Source of the DNA: Larkinella rosea | Lineage (GTDB): Bacteria; Bacteroidota; Bacteroidia; Cytophagales; Spirosomataceae | NCBI RefSeq assembly: GCF_003858635.1 | Contig: NZ_RQJO01000007.1 | Location: 1,551,941-1,615,940 of the forward strand | Reading direction: 5' to 3' | DNA length: 64,000 bases | The notes under the pieces: model-generated | Database searches by the model: none | What the model was told of the DNA's origin: nothing | What the model saw: the letters and a program-made list of their open reading frames with translations, nothing else | Made by a program: the position numbers and the translations under genes | Part shown: piece by piece, positions 17,919-27,868 of the stretch | Numbering within the stretch: position 1 is the stretch's first letter | Layout: each line of letters begins with the position of its first letter

Positions 17919-17998
17919 AATTCCAGTTAAAAGGGTTGCCGGTTTATTCATTAAAAACCACACCATTCACTGAATGGAATAGCAATAACGAAAACCGT

Positions 17999-18676
17999 AT
18001 GAAAACAAGTAATATGCTGGTAATTGCCCTTTTTATAACGGGCCTGCTTACGCTGATCGGTGCCAATGTGGCCTTGAAAGCAGAATACGACAAAATCGAT
18101 TTCAACGACCCTTTTTCCGGTCTTTCGTCCATCACACTGAAGCCGTTTCGCATCCTGAAACTGGAAGGCAATTTAAACGGCCTGGTCAGCGTCGAAACCG
18201 GAAAAACGTCTGAAATACGGCTTCAGGAAGACGTAAAAAGCCAGTTCACCTTTCGCTCATCGGGCGATACGCTGGTGGTCCTCTACAAACCGGAATCTTC
18301 ACCCTGGCAATCGCGGCCCAATCAGTACATCAATGCGGTTCCTGCAGCAACCATTCTGACGCCCTCGCTGCACACACTGATCACGGACAAAGTAAGCTGT
18401 AATCTCAATCGCTTAACCACTGAAAATCTGACAATTAATCAGCAGAATGCCGGGGTATTGCTAACGAATAGTACCATCGGTACGCTCACCGTGACGGACA
18501 GTCGGGGCAGCGAACTTCACACCAAACCAACGAATCGTATCCGCAACGCGGTCATTTTTTCCCGCGACAGTTCCAATATCACCGTCGAGCGTAACATTTT
18601 TGACTCATTTGCCCTGGAATATGATAGCCTGACGAAGCTAAAAATACCGGGCAGTTTGTTGAAAAAGATAAAATAA
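17999..18676 (+). CDS. Membrane-anchored protein with adhesin-head-like beta repeat
   Basis: A 225-residue protein with a hydrophobic N-terminal segment (MLVIALFITGLLTLIGANVAL) acting as signal anchor or signal peptide. The rest is beta-rich, with short repeating strands (for example LTINQQNAGVLLTNSTIGTL) resembling the beta-helical head domains of DUF2807/GIN-type proteins, but the match is by pattern only. It is the last gene of the YtrA/ABC operon, 80 bases after the repressor gene, so it may be part of the same envelope response. Function unknown. Confidence 0.55.
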   Translation: MKTSNMLVIALFITGLLTLIGANVALKAEYDKIDFNDPFSGLSSITLKPFRILKLEGNLNGLVSVETGKTSEIRLQEDVKSQFTFRSSGDTLVVLYKPESSPWQSRPNQYINAVPAATILTPSLHTLITDKVSCNLNRLTTENLTINQQNAGVLLTNSTIGTLTVTDSRGSELHTKPTNRIRNAVIFSRDSSNITVERNIFDSFALEYDSLTKLKIPGSLLKKIK

Positions 18677-18682
18677 CGACGT

Positions 18683-21079
18683 TTACGGTTCCAGAACCGT
18701 CTGCTTTTCCGTGACGGTTCTTACTTTTTCTTTTGAGAAATAAACCGGAAAATAGTCGTTCTTTTCCCAGAGCGGAAACAGGTCGCGGTAGTGGGGGCTC
18801 GTCGGATCGCCCGACTGGCCGGGGCTGTTGATTCCCAGCGTTTTGTCCCAATCCTGGGTATCGACCAGAATCCGGAAACTCGCGCCATTTTCCTGATTCA
18901 GCAAATTTCCGGTGCTGTTGACCGTTTCGCCGTAGCCGCCCCGCGGAGCCGGGCCAATGGCGTATTGGGATGCCTGTTTCGGGCTCATCAGGTTACTGAG
19001 TGGGTGAGAAAGGTAAACATGCTTATTTCCCGTCTGACCATACCACCAATGCGTCCGGTCAAAACCCAGTCGTTCGTTCAGGTCGGCAATGGCATTTTCG
19101 AGGCCGGTAAGCAATAAATCCGTCCGGTCGATGTTCTTCAATGGGCCCTGAGAACCGGGTTGTAACCACTCGATAACCCGTTCGGTTGGAATGGACGGAT
19201 TATATCGCCAGACTTTTTCCGGTACTGCGGCTTCATACACCTCCGACCACAACTGGGTTTCCCAGGCCACATAAATGGCCGCCGTGATGGAGCCTGGTTC
19301 AAGCTTAAAATCCCAATCCAGCAACTGCTGCCGGGCCCATTCAACCGGCTCACTTTCGGCTTTCAATCCCGCTAAAAGTGGCACCAGTTTTCGGGCAGTC
19401 ATCGACACATAATCCGCCTGCAACGATTTAAAATCGGCTAACGAATGCTTTGGTTTGCTTTTTAAAACTTCGGCAATGCGGTTTGCCCGCGCCGGCGAAG
19501 CCCACTCCCACCCAACGGCATCACGGTGTGGGAACGTGTTCGGAATCAGGTTGTTATTGGCCGTAGCAATATATCCTTCCGCCGGATCGACTTTGCTAGG
19601 CAACTGCTGAATGGGCAAAAAACCGCTCCATTCAAACCGGCCGTCGCCCGGCACCGGCACCAGCCCCGTCCAATTTTTACTCCGAACAGGCGAAATTCCG
19701 GAAGCTTGCCAGCCAATTGCACCCTTTTGAGCTGCTGCATTCCGTCCTGCCCAAACCATGTTTTCGCCGGGAATCCGGTTGAAGGTACATGACTGCCGAA
19801 ATTCGTTCCAGTTTTTTGCCTGATTCATCCGCAAACTGGCCAGATATGGCGCTCCGCCGACCTCGAGCCAGGCCGACCGAACGGCGTACAATTTCCGGTT
19901 TTTCACGTCTTCAAAAACCACGGGGCCGTGCCGCGTATATTTCAACTGCACAACAACCGGTTTTTGCGCTTTTACCGCGATCGTGTCCGAAATTACCCGA
20001 ACGGTTTCCCAATTTCCCTTGTACCGGTACTGGTTCTGATTGGCAGGGTTGGTTTCGTAAACGTATAAATCTTCGGTATCGGTTTCGAAAATGGTTAATC
20101 CCCAGGCACCGAACTCATTGTGGCCCACCGAAACCCCCGGCAAGGCCGGTTCTCCCGCCCCGACGACATGCCAGCCCGGTGCGTGCAGATCGACCCAATA
20201 CCGCAACGCCGGCACCCCGATCGCCCGGTGCGGATCATTGGCCAGCATTGGAAAACCGCTCGCCGATCGCTTGCCGCTGACAACCCAGTTATTGGAACCG
20301 GTAAACTGCTTCTGGTTATCAAACCAAACCGCTGCCTCTTCCTCCGTTGCGCCCGGTCCCTGGTCTTTGTCCGTAAATCGAACGGGCAGTCGGAAGGCTT
20401 CGTACAGTTCCAGAATGGGTTGGAAAAGCTCCTCGCCATTGACGTGAAGCGTCAGATCCGGTTCGCCGGTTTTGGATACAGGTTGAAACCGGGAGAGTTC
20501 CCGCACCTTTTCCGGGCCCAGTAAATGCACCATCCGGCCGAAATCCAGTTCGGAGCGGATATTTTCCAGCAATCCCTGATGGCGGCTGATGACCACTTCC
20601 GGCGTCCAGAAACCGGGTTTTGTTTTTAAGAGCTGGAACTCCACCGGAAGCTGATCGGGCGTCTGATTGATCTGTCGAATGTAGGCGTTGATTCCGTCGA
20701 CAAAAGCGTTGACGATCTGCGGCCCGTTGGGGTGGTAGTGTTTCAGTTCCTGCTGCAGATTGCCCCTAAATTTGAACAGTCGCGCGCCCTGATCACGCCT
20801 GATTTCCTTCGGTCCCAGTACTTCGGCCAGCGTTCCGGTGGCCTGCCGACGCCACATTTCGAGCTGAAAAAGTCGGTCAGAAGCGACATTGTAGCCCTGG
20901 GCAAAAAACAAATCGTGTTCGTTTCGGGCGTAAATATGCGCTACTCCCCAGCGATCCCGCAGGATTTCGACCGGCTGTCGCAATCCGGGGAGTTTGAGTT
21001 TTTCGGCGGATTGCGTGCAGGCAGTCGGGCTGCTGAAAAGCAGCCAGCAGGCAGAAAGCAAAACCGTTAATCGCATCAT
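18683..21079 (-). CDS. Penicillin acylase family amidase
   Basis: An Ntn-hydrolase, 798 residues, made as a precursor that cuts itself into alpha and beta chains. The beta chain would start at Ser262 in TGSNNWVVSG, the expected nucleophile, and the LANDPH motif follows. A hydrophobic N-terminus exports it; the Cys21 context (SPTAC) is a poor lipobox. Members hydrolyse amides such as penicillins or acyl-homoserine lactones; the substrate cannot be read from sequence. It ends only seven bases from the convergent ABC-operon gene. Confidence 0.9.
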   Translation of the reverse strand: MMRLTVLLSACWLLFSSPTACTQSAEKLKLPGLRQPVEILRDRWGVAHIYARNEHDLFFAQGYNVASDRLFQLEMWRRQATGTLAEVLGPKEIRRDQGARLFKFRGNLQQELKHYHPNGPQIVNAFVDGINAYIRQINQTPDQLPVEFQLLKTKPGFWTPEVVISRHQGLLENIRSELDFGRMVHLLGPEKVRELSRFQPVSKTGEPDLTLHVNGEELFQPILELYEAFRLPVRFTDKDQGPGATEEEAAVWFDNQKQFTGSNNWVVSGKRSASGFPMLANDPHRAIGVPALRYWVDLHAPGWHVVGAGEPALPGVSVGHNEFGAWGLTIFETDTEDLYVYETNPANQNQYRYKGNWETVRVISDTIAVKAQKPVVVQLKYTRHGPVVFEDVKNRKLYAVRSAWLEVGGAPYLASLRMNQAKNWNEFRQSCTFNRIPGENMVWAGRNAAAQKGAIGWQASGISPVRSKNWTGLVPVPGDGRFEWSGFLPIQQLPSKVDPAEGYIATANNNLIPNTFPHRDAVGWEWASPARANRIAEVLKSKPKHSLADFKSLQADYVSMTARKLVPLLAGLKAESEPVEWARQQLLDWDFKLEPGSITAAIYVAWETQLWSEVYEAAVPEKVWRYNPSIPTERVIEWLQPGSQGPLKNIDRTDLLLTGLENAIADLNERLGFDRTHWWYGQTGNKHVYLSHPLSNLMSPKQASQYAIGPAPRGGYGETVNSTGNLLNQENGASFRILVDTQDWDKTLGINSPGQSGDPTSPHYRDLFPLWEKNDYFPVYFSKEKVRTVTEKQTVLEP

Positions 21080-21152
21080 TCGGGGGTCAGGTTAAGTTAT
21101 TAAAGTACTCTTTTTAGAAACAAATAAAAATTCCAACAATTTTCATTTTTTA

Positions 21153-21182
21153 TTGAAAACTCAGAAACATCTTATACATTTG
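21153..21182 (+). promoter_or_regulatory. Probable promoter of the GbsR-type regulator
   Basis: TTG at 21153 and a consensus -7 element TACATTTG at 21175-21182 are 19 bases apart. The -7 element ends only four bases before the ATG, so a transcript from it would have almost no leader. Confidence 0.5.
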
Positions 21183-21186
21183 AGAT

Positions 21187-21687
21187 ATGACGTTTGATGA
21201 AGCAAAAAACCGGTTTATTCAGTCTTGGGGAACCCTGGCAACCCAGTGGGGAATTAATCGTACAATGGCCCAGATTCATGCTTTGCTTATGATTTCACCG
21301 GAACCGCTTGACACGGACGTCATTATGGAGTCTTTACAGATTTCAAGAGGAAATGCCAATATGAATCTTCGCGATTTACTCGACTGGGGGCTTATCTACA
21401 AACACCTTAAAATGGGTGAACGTAAAGAGTTTTTTTTCGCCGAAAAAGACGTTTGGAAAATTGCCCGGCAAGTGGCGAAAGAACGTCGTCGTCGGGAAAT
21501 TGCCCCGGTTATTGAAATTTTGGAAGAGCTAAAAACCGTTGAAACGAACACGCCCGAAGCGAAAGAATTTCAGAAAGTGATTACCGAAATCAGCAAAGTG
21601 GTTGGCTTTGCCGATAACACCATGAACGCCGTCATCAAAGCCGAGGAGAATTGGCTGATGGGCCAGTTTCTGAAGGTATTCCGATAA
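21187..21687 (+). CDS. GbsR/MarR-family transcriptional regulator
   Basis: A 166-residue regulator with a winged helix-turn-helix (about residues 20-90; LQISRGNANMNLRDLLDWGLI is the recognition region pattern) and a C-terminal helical dimerisation part. This architecture is that of GbsR-like proteins, which often control osmolyte uptake, although no such genes are adjacent. It lies 41 bases before a membrane-protein gene on the same strand, a plausible partner or target. Confidence 0.85.
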   Translation: MTFDEAKNRFIQSWGTLATQWGINRTMAQIHALLMISPEPLDTDVIMESLQISRGNANMNLRDLLDWGLIYKHLKMGERKEFFFAEKDVWKIARQVAKERRRREIAPVIEILEELKTVETNTPEAKEFQKVITEISKVVGFADNTMNAVIKAEENWLMGQFLKVFR

Positions 21688-21728
21688 TTTTTTTAACTAT
21701 AATTTTCATTATTTTCTGAAAATACAAT

Positions 21729-22298
21729 ATGAAAAATAACAAAATTATTGACTTGGTAAGCCAAAAATGGTACAGGATGTGGGTAATTCTCCCAATCCTG
21801 ATGTATGGTTTGTGTATTGCTGGTGAAGGATTAATTTACTATTTCCCGATCTTACTCGTAGCCGCCCAATTCATCTCAATTCGCTTCCATCCTTTGTCTG
21901 AGCATTCCGGTTGGTGGTGGGCGTGGCTTCTGGGCTCAATCTTTTGCTACCTTATTGCCTGCAAAATATTTAGTCCTGTAATTACTTATCTAGGGGTTCC
22001 GCCTGATTATTCCTATGTAAAAAATGTCACCCTATACATTCTTTCATTTTACATAAGCCAAATGCCAGCCGAAATCGTATTGATGTTGATATTCCCGCAA
22101 TGGCGGTTTGGATGGTGGATTTTCGGCAATAGCCTGGCGGCAATTGGCTGGATGGGAGCATTTTTAGTTCTCTATTATTTCACCCCATTTCCCTATTCTG
22201 TTGGGGATAGATTTACTTTTTTCTGGGGGTTCATTGGCCCTAGTATCCTTGGGAACGCAATAACCGGTTATTTTCTGGACATCGGATCAAGAGAATAG
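21729..22298 (+). CDS. Membrane protein of unknown function
   Basis: A 189-residue integral membrane protein with about five hydrophobic segments (starting near residues 17, 35, 64, 98 and 135) and many tryptophans (SGWWWAWLLG, RFGWWIFG). I recognise no family. Codon choice is more AT-rich than in neighbouring genes. It follows the GbsR-type regulator closely on the same strand and probably shares its transcript. Confidence 0.65.
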   Translation: MKNNKIIDLVSQKWYRMWVILPILMYGLCIAGEGLIYYFPILLVAAQFISIRFHPLSEHSGWWWAWLLGSIFCYLIACKIFSPVITYLGVPPDYSYVKNVTLYILSFYISQMPAEIVLMLIFPQWRFGWWIFGNSLAAIGWMGAFLVLYYFTPFPYSVGDRFTFFWGFIGPSILGNAITGYFLDIGSRE

Positions 22299-22301
22299 TT
22301 C

Positions 22302-23105
22302 TTATTTCGCCGACTTCAAAAACGCCAGCACTTCCCGGGCGAAACCTTCCGATCCGGAGGTATTGCCGTGATTGCCCGGTACGGTTTTCAAGGTTGAATT
22401 CGGCAGTAATTTTGCCAGATCACCGGCGCGGCCATTGTCCTCATCCTGATCACCGGAAATAATCAAAACCGGTATTTTCACTTTGCTTAGTTCTGCCGGG
22501 CTGGTCGACGGCTGGGTCTGTTGCTGAAACCCGAGCGCGAGCGTGTCCAATCCGCGGGTTTTGGCCGAATTCAGCGCGCCCTGAAACTCGGGGTGCAGGT
22601 GGGCTTTGCCACTGAACAATTCGGCAAAGGCCATTCGGCGCGACCAGTTCGGATTCGTAAAGTCGGCGCCCATTCCGCCCAAAACCGCCGAGCGCAGGTT
22701 TTTATCCAACACCAGCAGCCGCGCCGTGATGATCGATCCGCGGGAATAGCCGACGGCATCGTAGTTCTTCAGCTTCAGGTGCTTCATCAACCCCATGATG
22801 TCTTTGGCTTCGGCATCATTCCGGTACGCTTCGACGGTATGCGGTTTATCCGACAAGCCGTTTCCGCGCAAATCCAGTTGAACCACTTTGTAACCGGCAT
22901 CGAGCAGGGTTTGGCGCAGGACCGATTTTTGCCAGGATGTTCCATTGCCCATAAAACCGTGGACGAGCACCACCGGTTTTCCTTCACCAGCCACTTCATA
23001 GTGGATGTTGGTCCCATCGAATGAAGTAAAAAGTGGTTCGCGGGCGGTTTGCGCCGAAGCGATTCCCGGCAGCGCCAGCAGGAGAAAAGCGAGAAGTTTT
23101 TTCAC
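22302..23105 (-). CDS. Exported alpha/beta hydrolase
   Basis: Serine hydrolase of the alpha/beta fold, 267 residues. The signal peptide (LLAFLLLALPGIASAQ) sends it to the periplasm. Visible are the oxyanion strand VLVHGFMGNG, the nucleophile elbow GYSRGS, the acid in ISGDQDEDN and the His in PGNHGN. It starts with GTG at 23105; no ATG lies nearby in frame. Substrate unknown (esterase or lipase-like activity expected). The stop lies four bases from the convergent membrane-protein stop. Confidence 0.85.
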   Translation of the reverse strand: MKKLLAFLLLALPGIASAQTAREPLFTSFDGTNIHYEVAGEGKPVVLVHGFMGNGTSWQKSVLRQTLLDAGYKVVQLDLRGNGLSDKPHTVEAYRNDAEAKDIMGLMKHLKLKNYDAVGYSRGSIITARLLVLDKNLRSAVLGGMGADFTNPNWSRRMAFAELFSGKAHLHPEFQGALNSAKTRGLDTLALGFQQQTQPSTSPAELSKVKIPVLIISGDQDEDNGRAGDLAKLLPNSTLKTVPGNHGNTSGSEGFAREVLAFLKSAK

Positions 23106-23203
23106 GGTTAAGGTGTTCAGGCTGGTAAGTTAGTAAAAAAACCTTTCCCGGCTGGATTGGTTATTTAGCTATTCACGGACTAAAGATTGTGAATACGGAA
23201 ATT

Positions 23204-23449
23204 ATGAAAACGGAAATGGAAGAATTGTTGACTGACTTCCGGATTTCGCATATGAACCCCGGCATCTTCAAAAACCAGAGCGGAGCGGCAATGGAGGATG
23301 GAGATGAAGACGAACTGGACGAAATCGAGGAGGAGGAAGACCTGTACGATGAGCCGCTGGACGAAGACGGCGATCCAACCGGCGAGCACGATCACCATCA
23401 GGACGACAACTATGCCCTCGGCGGCAAAGTAACCCGCAGTGGCACTTAA
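23204..23449 (+). CDS. Small, highly acidic protein, function unknown
   Basis: About 81 residues from ATG 23204 (86 if GTG 23189 is used). The N-terminal part (MEELLTDFRISHMNPGIF) may form a helix; the middle is dominated by Asp and Glu (EDELDEIEEEEDLYDE) and ends with a His/Asp patch. Likely disordered. It is followed 11 bases later by another acidic small gene, which suggests a two-gene unit. No known family is recognised. Confidence 0.5.
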   Translation: MKTEMEELLTDFRISHMNPGIFKNQSGAAMEDGDEDELDEIEEEEDLYDEPLDEDGDPTGEHDHHQDDNYALGGKVTRSGT

Positions 23450-23460
23450 CTCAAAACCGC

Positions 23461-23658
23461 ATGGAAACGTATAACCCAGCTGAAGACGAAAACCAGGGCA
23501 TTGCATCCACCATGGCTCGCCATGATTCGGGCACTGGTGAAGAACTGGAACCGGGCATCAGCCCATCCGGCAACCTCCCCAGCCCCGATCCCGACCTGAC
23601 CGAAACGACTTTGTTTGACGAAGCGGATGAAGAAGACGGACTCTCTAGTGAAGAATGA
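23461..23658 (+). CDS. Second small acidic protein, function unknown
   Basis: A 65-residue, Pro/Glu/Asp-rich protein (PSPDPDLTET, DEADEEDGLSSEE) with no hydrophobic segment and no domain I recognise. It starts 11 bases after the preceding acidic gene and ends at a palindromic terminator shared with the convergent guaA gene. The composition predicts a disordered chain. Coding status rests on its clean position between the neighbouring gene and the terminator. Confidence 0.45.
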   Translation: METYNPAEDENQGIASTMARHDSGTGEELEPGISPSGNLPSPDPDLTETTLFDEADEEDGLSSEE

Positions 23659-23727
23659 TGGATGCTGGATAATGAACGATGAATCATGGTATTAAGCCAT
23701 CCATCGTTCATTATCCAGCATTCTTAT
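23651..23727. terminator. Bidirectional palindrome between the acidic gene pair and guaA
   Basis: A 19-bp perfect core (23663-23681 with 23702-23720) is extended by partly paired flanks made of GAATGATGGATG-like words. It sits exactly between two convergent genes and ends in a short T-rich stretch, consistent with termination in both directions. Confidence 0.75.
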
Positions 23728-23728
23728 T

Positions 23729-25261
23729 TTACTCCCACTCAATGGTTGCGGGCGGTTTGGAGGAGATGTCGTAGACGACGCGGTTGACGCCTTTGACGCG
23801 GTTGATGATTTCATTCGAAATGTCCGCGAGGAATTCGTAGGGCAGGTGCGCCCAGTCGGCGGTCATGCCATCGACGCTGGTAACGGCCCGCAGAGCCACG
23901 ACGCGTTCGTACGTCCGTTCGTCGCCCATGACGCCGACGGATTGAATTGGCAGCAAAATGGCTCCGGCCTGCCAAACCTGATCGTACAACCCGTATTTTT
24001 TCAAACCGTTGATGTATAACGCATCAACTTCCTGCAAAATCTGCACTTTTTCGGCGGTAATATCGCCCAGAATTCGAATGGCCAAACCGGGGCCGGGGAA
24101 CGGGTGACGTTTCAGGATGGTATCGGGTAAACCGAGGGCCTTGCCAACCGTCCGAACTTCATCCTTGAACAACGTATTCAACGGTTCGACAATCTTCAGC
24201 TTCATAAAATCGGGCAAACCGCCGACATTGTGGTGGGATTTGATGGTGGCTGATGGACCTTTCACCGAAACCGATTCGATAACGTCGGGATAAATTGTGC
24301 CCTGTCCCAGCCAGTCTACGTCTTCAATCAGGTGCGATTCCTGATCGAAGACCTCAATGAAGGTCCGGCCAATGGCTTTGCGTTTGGCTTCCGGATCAGT
24401 CAAACCGGTAAGGGCCGAATAAAACTGATCTTTGGCATCAACGCCTTTGATATTTAATCCCAGGTGCCGGTACGATTCCAGCACCTGCTCAAATTCGTCT
24501 TTCCGAAGTAGTCCGTTATCGACAAAAATACAGTAGAGGTTCTGGCCAATTGCCCGATGAACGAGCGTAGCTGCCACCGACGAATCCACGCCACCCGAGA
24601 GGGCCATGACGACCTTGTCGCTGCCGATTTTCTCTTTCAGGGAAGCAATGGTCGTTTCCACGAACGACTCGGCGGTCCAGTTCTGCGAACAACCGCAGAT
24701 GTCGACCACAAAGTTTTTTAATACGGTTTTCCCCTGTGTCGAATGCGTTACTTCCGGGTGAAACTGAATGCCGTAGGTTTGTTCGTTGGCAATCTGAAAA
24801 GCCGCAACCCGAACGGTTTCGGTAGAGGCAATGATCTGAAAATTGTCGGGCACCGACGTGATGGTATCCGCGTGCGACATCCAGACCTGTGTATTGGTTT
24901 CCAGCCCCTTCAGCAGCGGATTCTCCGTGTTCACCGTACTCAGTTTAGCCCGGCCATATTCACGAATGGTCGACGGTTTTACTTCGCCCCCGCTGGTGTG
25001 TGCCATCAATTGGGCTCCGTAGCAAACGCCAAGGATGGGTAGTTTATGACGAAAGGCCGCCAGATGAACCATGGGTGCATCGGCATCCCGGACCGAGCAG
25101 GGACTTCCGGATAGAATAATACCCTTAACGTCGGGGCTTATCTTTGGAATGTGATTGTAGGGGTGAATTTCGCAGTAAACGTTGAGTTCGCGCACCCGGC
25201 GGGCAATGAGTTGGGTGTATTGCGAACCGAAATCGAGGATCAGAATTTGTTCGGTTGTCAT
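23729..25261 (-). CDS. guaA: GMP synthase (glutamine-hydrolysing)
   Basis: Converts XMP to GMP with ATP and glutamine, the last step of guanine nucleotide synthesis. The N-terminal class I amidotransferase has Cys80 in GVCYGAQ and the His168/Glu170 pair in QFHPEV. The ATP-pyrophosphatase loop is SGGVDSS at 222-228, and the dimerisation domain ends with the typical [10 protein letters not shown]. Length 510 is normal. Single gene with its own promoter and a shared terminator. Confidence 0.98.
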   Translation of the reverse strand: MTTEQILILDFGSQYTQLIARRVRELNVYCEIHPYNHIPKISPDVKGIILSGSPCSVRDADAPMVHLAAFRHKLPILGVCYGAQLMAHTSGGEVKPSTIREYGRAKLSTVNTENPLLKGLETNTQVWMSHADTITSVPDNFQIIASTETVRVAAFQIANEQTYGIQFHPEVTHSTQGKTVLKNFVVDICGCSQNWTAESFVETTIASLKEKIGSDKVVMALSGGVDSSVAATLVHRAIGQNLYCIFVDNGLLRKDEFEQVLESYRHLGLNIKGVDAKDQFYSALTGLTDPEAKRKAIGRTFIEVFDQESHLIEDVDWLGQGTIYPDVIESVSVKGPSATIKSHHNVGGLPDFMKLKIVEPLNTLFKDEVRTVGKALGLPDTILKRHPFPGPGLAIRILGDITAEKVQILQEVDALYINGLKKYGLYDQVWQAGAILLPIQSVGVMGDERTYERVVALRAVTSVDGMTADWAHLPYEFLADISNEIINRVKGVNRVVYDISSKPPATIEWE

Positions 25262-25278
25262 GATACGATTCTAAAAAC

Positions 25279-25309
25279 CAAAATTAGGGTGTTTTTAGGA
25301 AACTGACAA
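25279..25309 (-). promoter_or_regulatory. Probable guaA promoter
   Basis: On the minus strand a consensus -7 element TAATTTTG (25286-25279) lies 20 bases after TTG (25309-25307). The predicted leader is about 10 bases. Confidence 0.6.
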
Positions 25310-25343
25310 CTTTAACGCTTGAATCCGGTATTTCTATTCAAAA

Positions 25344-25381
25344 TTCGGACCAGCAGCCGCACAGTCGGCTGCTGGTCCGAA
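25344..25381 (-). terminator. Terminator of the SASA esterase gene
   Basis: A perfect 16-bp stem (25344-25359 with 25366-25381) with a six-base loop, immediately after the esterase stop codon, followed on the minus strand by a T-rich run. Confidence 0.85.
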
Positions 25382-25387
25382 CCGAAT

Positions 25388-27868
25388 TTATCGGCTAATG
25401 AGCACTTTTTTAACCGCTGATGCATTCCCTATTTCGGCAGAAATCAGAACGGACTGCAAAACCGTATTCGGCACCTCAACGACCTCGTCATGGATTTTAC
25501 CCAGACCCAGTACGGTTTGTTGCCACACCACTCGACCGGAAACATCAAGCATTCGCAAGAAAGCGGTTTGCTTTTCAGGAATGAACAACCGTATGTTCAA
25601 TCGTCCAGCCGTTGGGTTCGGATACACCGTAACCGCCAGATTGACTTCGGGTGCTTCCGCGTTTGTCCGGGTATTATTCGGACATGTCATATTTTTCGGA
25701 CTACCCGGCAGGAAGTAACCCGTACCCACAACCCGCACCCGAATGGATTGATTCTGACCATTTTTAACCGTAGACGGTGGCGTATAATTAAATCCGTGCT
25801 CCCCATTTCCTTTATTGGCGTTCTTCAAATCCTGACGGAAATTAGCGGCTTTGATCGAGCCAACCACGACATTATTGGCTAAAAACTCCACCGTAATCGG
25901 CGCATTGGGAGCATCGACATTATACACCCAGCCCCAGATGTTCCCACAGCTTACGCCATCCAGATTTCCGCCGTAATTCGTTCCCGGTGGATTGGGCGAA
26001 GGATTCGTCGGCGGATTCGTCGGGGGATTTTCGACGGGCGGAACGGGCGTACCGGTATTGGCACAGGTCATATTTTTCGGACCTCCCGGCAGGAAATACG
26101 TCGTACCCACAACCCGAGCCTTAATTTCCTGATTCAAGCCGTTTTTAATGGAAGCCGGAGGGGTAAAATTGAACCCATGCTCGCCATTTCCTTTACCGGC
26201 ATTCTTCAAATCCTGACGGAAATTAGATGCGACAATGCTGCCAACCACGACATTATTAGCTAAAAACTCCACCGTAATGGGCGCATTCGGCGAACTGACA
26301 TTGTACACCCAGCCCCAGATATTTCCACAGCTTACGCCATCCAGACTTCCGCCATAATTCGTTCCGGGCGGGTTGGGCGAAGGATTCGTCGGCGGATTTT
26401 CAACCGGCGGATTTTCCGTTGGAGGGGTCGTTGAAGCGGCTTCCAGTGTCACTTTATGAAACGTAAGGGCCCGCATTCCGCGTCTGTTTACCAGGAAAGG
26501 CCCGCCAAAGGGGGTTGCAAAATTGTTGGGTAAATACGTAATGGTGGATGCCGAAACCGGTTTTGTCAGTTTCAAAGTAATGCGGTTTCCCTCCGCCGAT
26601 CCGCTGGCAATAACCCGCTCCTGCTGGACGTTGTTGTAATCGAAATAAATAAAATCCCGAATATCCCGCAACACACCGCTTACAACGGTGTCCTGCTTCC
26701 AAACCATCGTCGCACCTGGTTCAAACTCCAGTACGACTTCTTTCTTATCGGCGGTTTTGTAATACGCCTTTTGAATATTGGGGGATGAAACATTGCTGAC
26801 ATCGCTTGATTGGTAGAAATCCCGCGCCAGTAATCGGAAGACTTCCTTCGCAAACTGAATTTGTCCTTCCGGGCCGTAATGAACCCCGCCGTAGGCCGGA
26901 AGACCCACGGTTGCAATGGCTTCCGTTCGTGGGAAAATCTGAGGAGTTCGGCGCTGAAAATCACGCAGTTGAGCAGCGCCCTTATTCCCATCCGGTAATA
27001 AATTCACCTGGGCAACATAGTATTTCCCGATATTGGGATAGTCGTTCTGCCAGTTTCCAAACAAGGTTCGAATATCATCTTCATAACCTATGGTTGAACC
27101 GCCACCGGCTTCGTTTTCGCCCTGCCGCCAGATAAACGCCTTTATTCGGCCAATGGCACCGGCTTTTTGGGCCCAATAGAGGAGTCGGCCGTATAAGGTC
27201 GTGTGATCCGCCGGATTCGCGGGGTTGCGGTAGATGTGACTTTTGATGGATGTTCCGCCCACTGATCCGTTGATCATACAGGTCGGCATATTGAAATTTT
27301 CAAGAATAAGGCGCTGGATTTCAGTCGCGATGCGTCCCACCTGGCCGTCCTGAACATTGGATAACCGCCAGATTGTGTCGGGTTTCGCACCCGCGCTATT
27401 TCCGAATGCCCGAACGAAATTGTTCCGATAAAAATAGTCGTTGGGGTTATAACCGGTTAAATTGGATTGTCCATTACACAGAATAATATCTCCGCAAACA
27501 ATATTATCCCGGCTATCCACCAACACAGAATCTTTTCCTTCGATGGCGTACACCATGAATTTATACTGATTCAAACCGGCTTCGATGGTGGGATTGAACT
27601 GGATTTGTGATTGATTACCGTTTTTGGAAACCGCAACCCGCTGGTATTTCCATTTCACATCGTTTTTGAACACCCAAACCGACGCGGTGGAGTATTTGGT
27701 GGTCTGTAATTGCCCGACAATGGGCACCTCCGACTTGTTCTGATTATCACGGGGATAAAGTTGAAGATTAGCGGGCCACTTCTGCCACTTAACGCTAACT
27801 TGAGCAAATGAAAAATAGGGGCATAGAAGTAATAATACCCACCAGAAACCAGTAGATTTTTTTCTCAT
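25388..27868 (-). CDS. Secreted SASA-type (sialate O-acetylesterase-like) esterase with T9SS sorting domain
   Basis: An 826-residue exported carbohydrate esterase candidate. After a signal peptide (LLLLCPYFSFAQ) comes an N-terminal beta domain, then the SASA/DUF303 SGNH-like domain with nucleophile Ser135 in NGQSN, the RQGENEA motif at 248-254 and a His near residue 330 (HYGPEGQ). A linker region follows, then Pro-rich linkers and two copies of the cysteine-bracketed GW module (507-602 and 634-729), and a T9SS C-terminal domain (about 745-826, starting VYPNPTAGRLN). It is therefore secreted or cell-surface attached. The exact acyl substrate is unknown. Confidence 0.85.
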   Translation of the reverse strand: MRKKSTGFWWVLLLLCPYFSFAQVSVKWQKWPANLQLYPRDNQNKSEVPIVGQLQTTKYSTASVWVFKNDVKWKYQRVAVSKNGNQSQIQFNPTIEAGLNQYKFMVYAIEGKDSVLVDSRDNIVCGDIILCNGQSNLTGYNPNDYFYRNNFVRAFGNSAGAKPDTIWRLSNVQDGQVGRIATEIQRLILENFNMPTCMINGSVGGTSIKSHIYRNPANPADHTTLYGRLLYWAQKAGAIGRIKAFIWRQGENEAGGGSTIGYEDDIRTLFGNWQNDYPNIGKYYVAQVNLLPDGNKGAAQLRDFQRRTPQIFPRTEAIATVGLPAYGGVHYGPEGQIQFAKEVFRLLARDFYQSSDVSNVSSPNIQKAYYKTADKKEVVLEFEPGATMVWKQDTVVSGVLRDIRDFIYFDYNNVQQERVIASGSAEGNRITLKLTKPVSASTITYLPNNFATPFGGPFLVNRRGMRALTFHKVTLEAASTTPPTENPPVENPPTNPSPNPPGTNYGGSLDGVSCGNIWGWVYNVSSPNAPITVEFLANNVVVGSIVASNFRQDLKNAGKGNGEHGFNFTPPASIKNGLNQEIKARVVGTTYFLPGGPKNMTCANTGTPVPPVENPPTNPPTNPSPNPPGTNYGGNLDGVSCGNIWGWVYNVDAPNAPITVEFLANNVVVGSIKAANFRQDLKNANKGNGEHGFNYTPPSTVKNGQNQSIRVRVVGTGYFLPGSPKNMTCPNNTRTNAEAPEVNLAVTVYPNPTAGRLNIRLFIPEKQTAFLRMLDVSGRVVWQQTVLGLGKIHDEVVEVPNTVLQSVLISAEIGNASAVKKVLISR

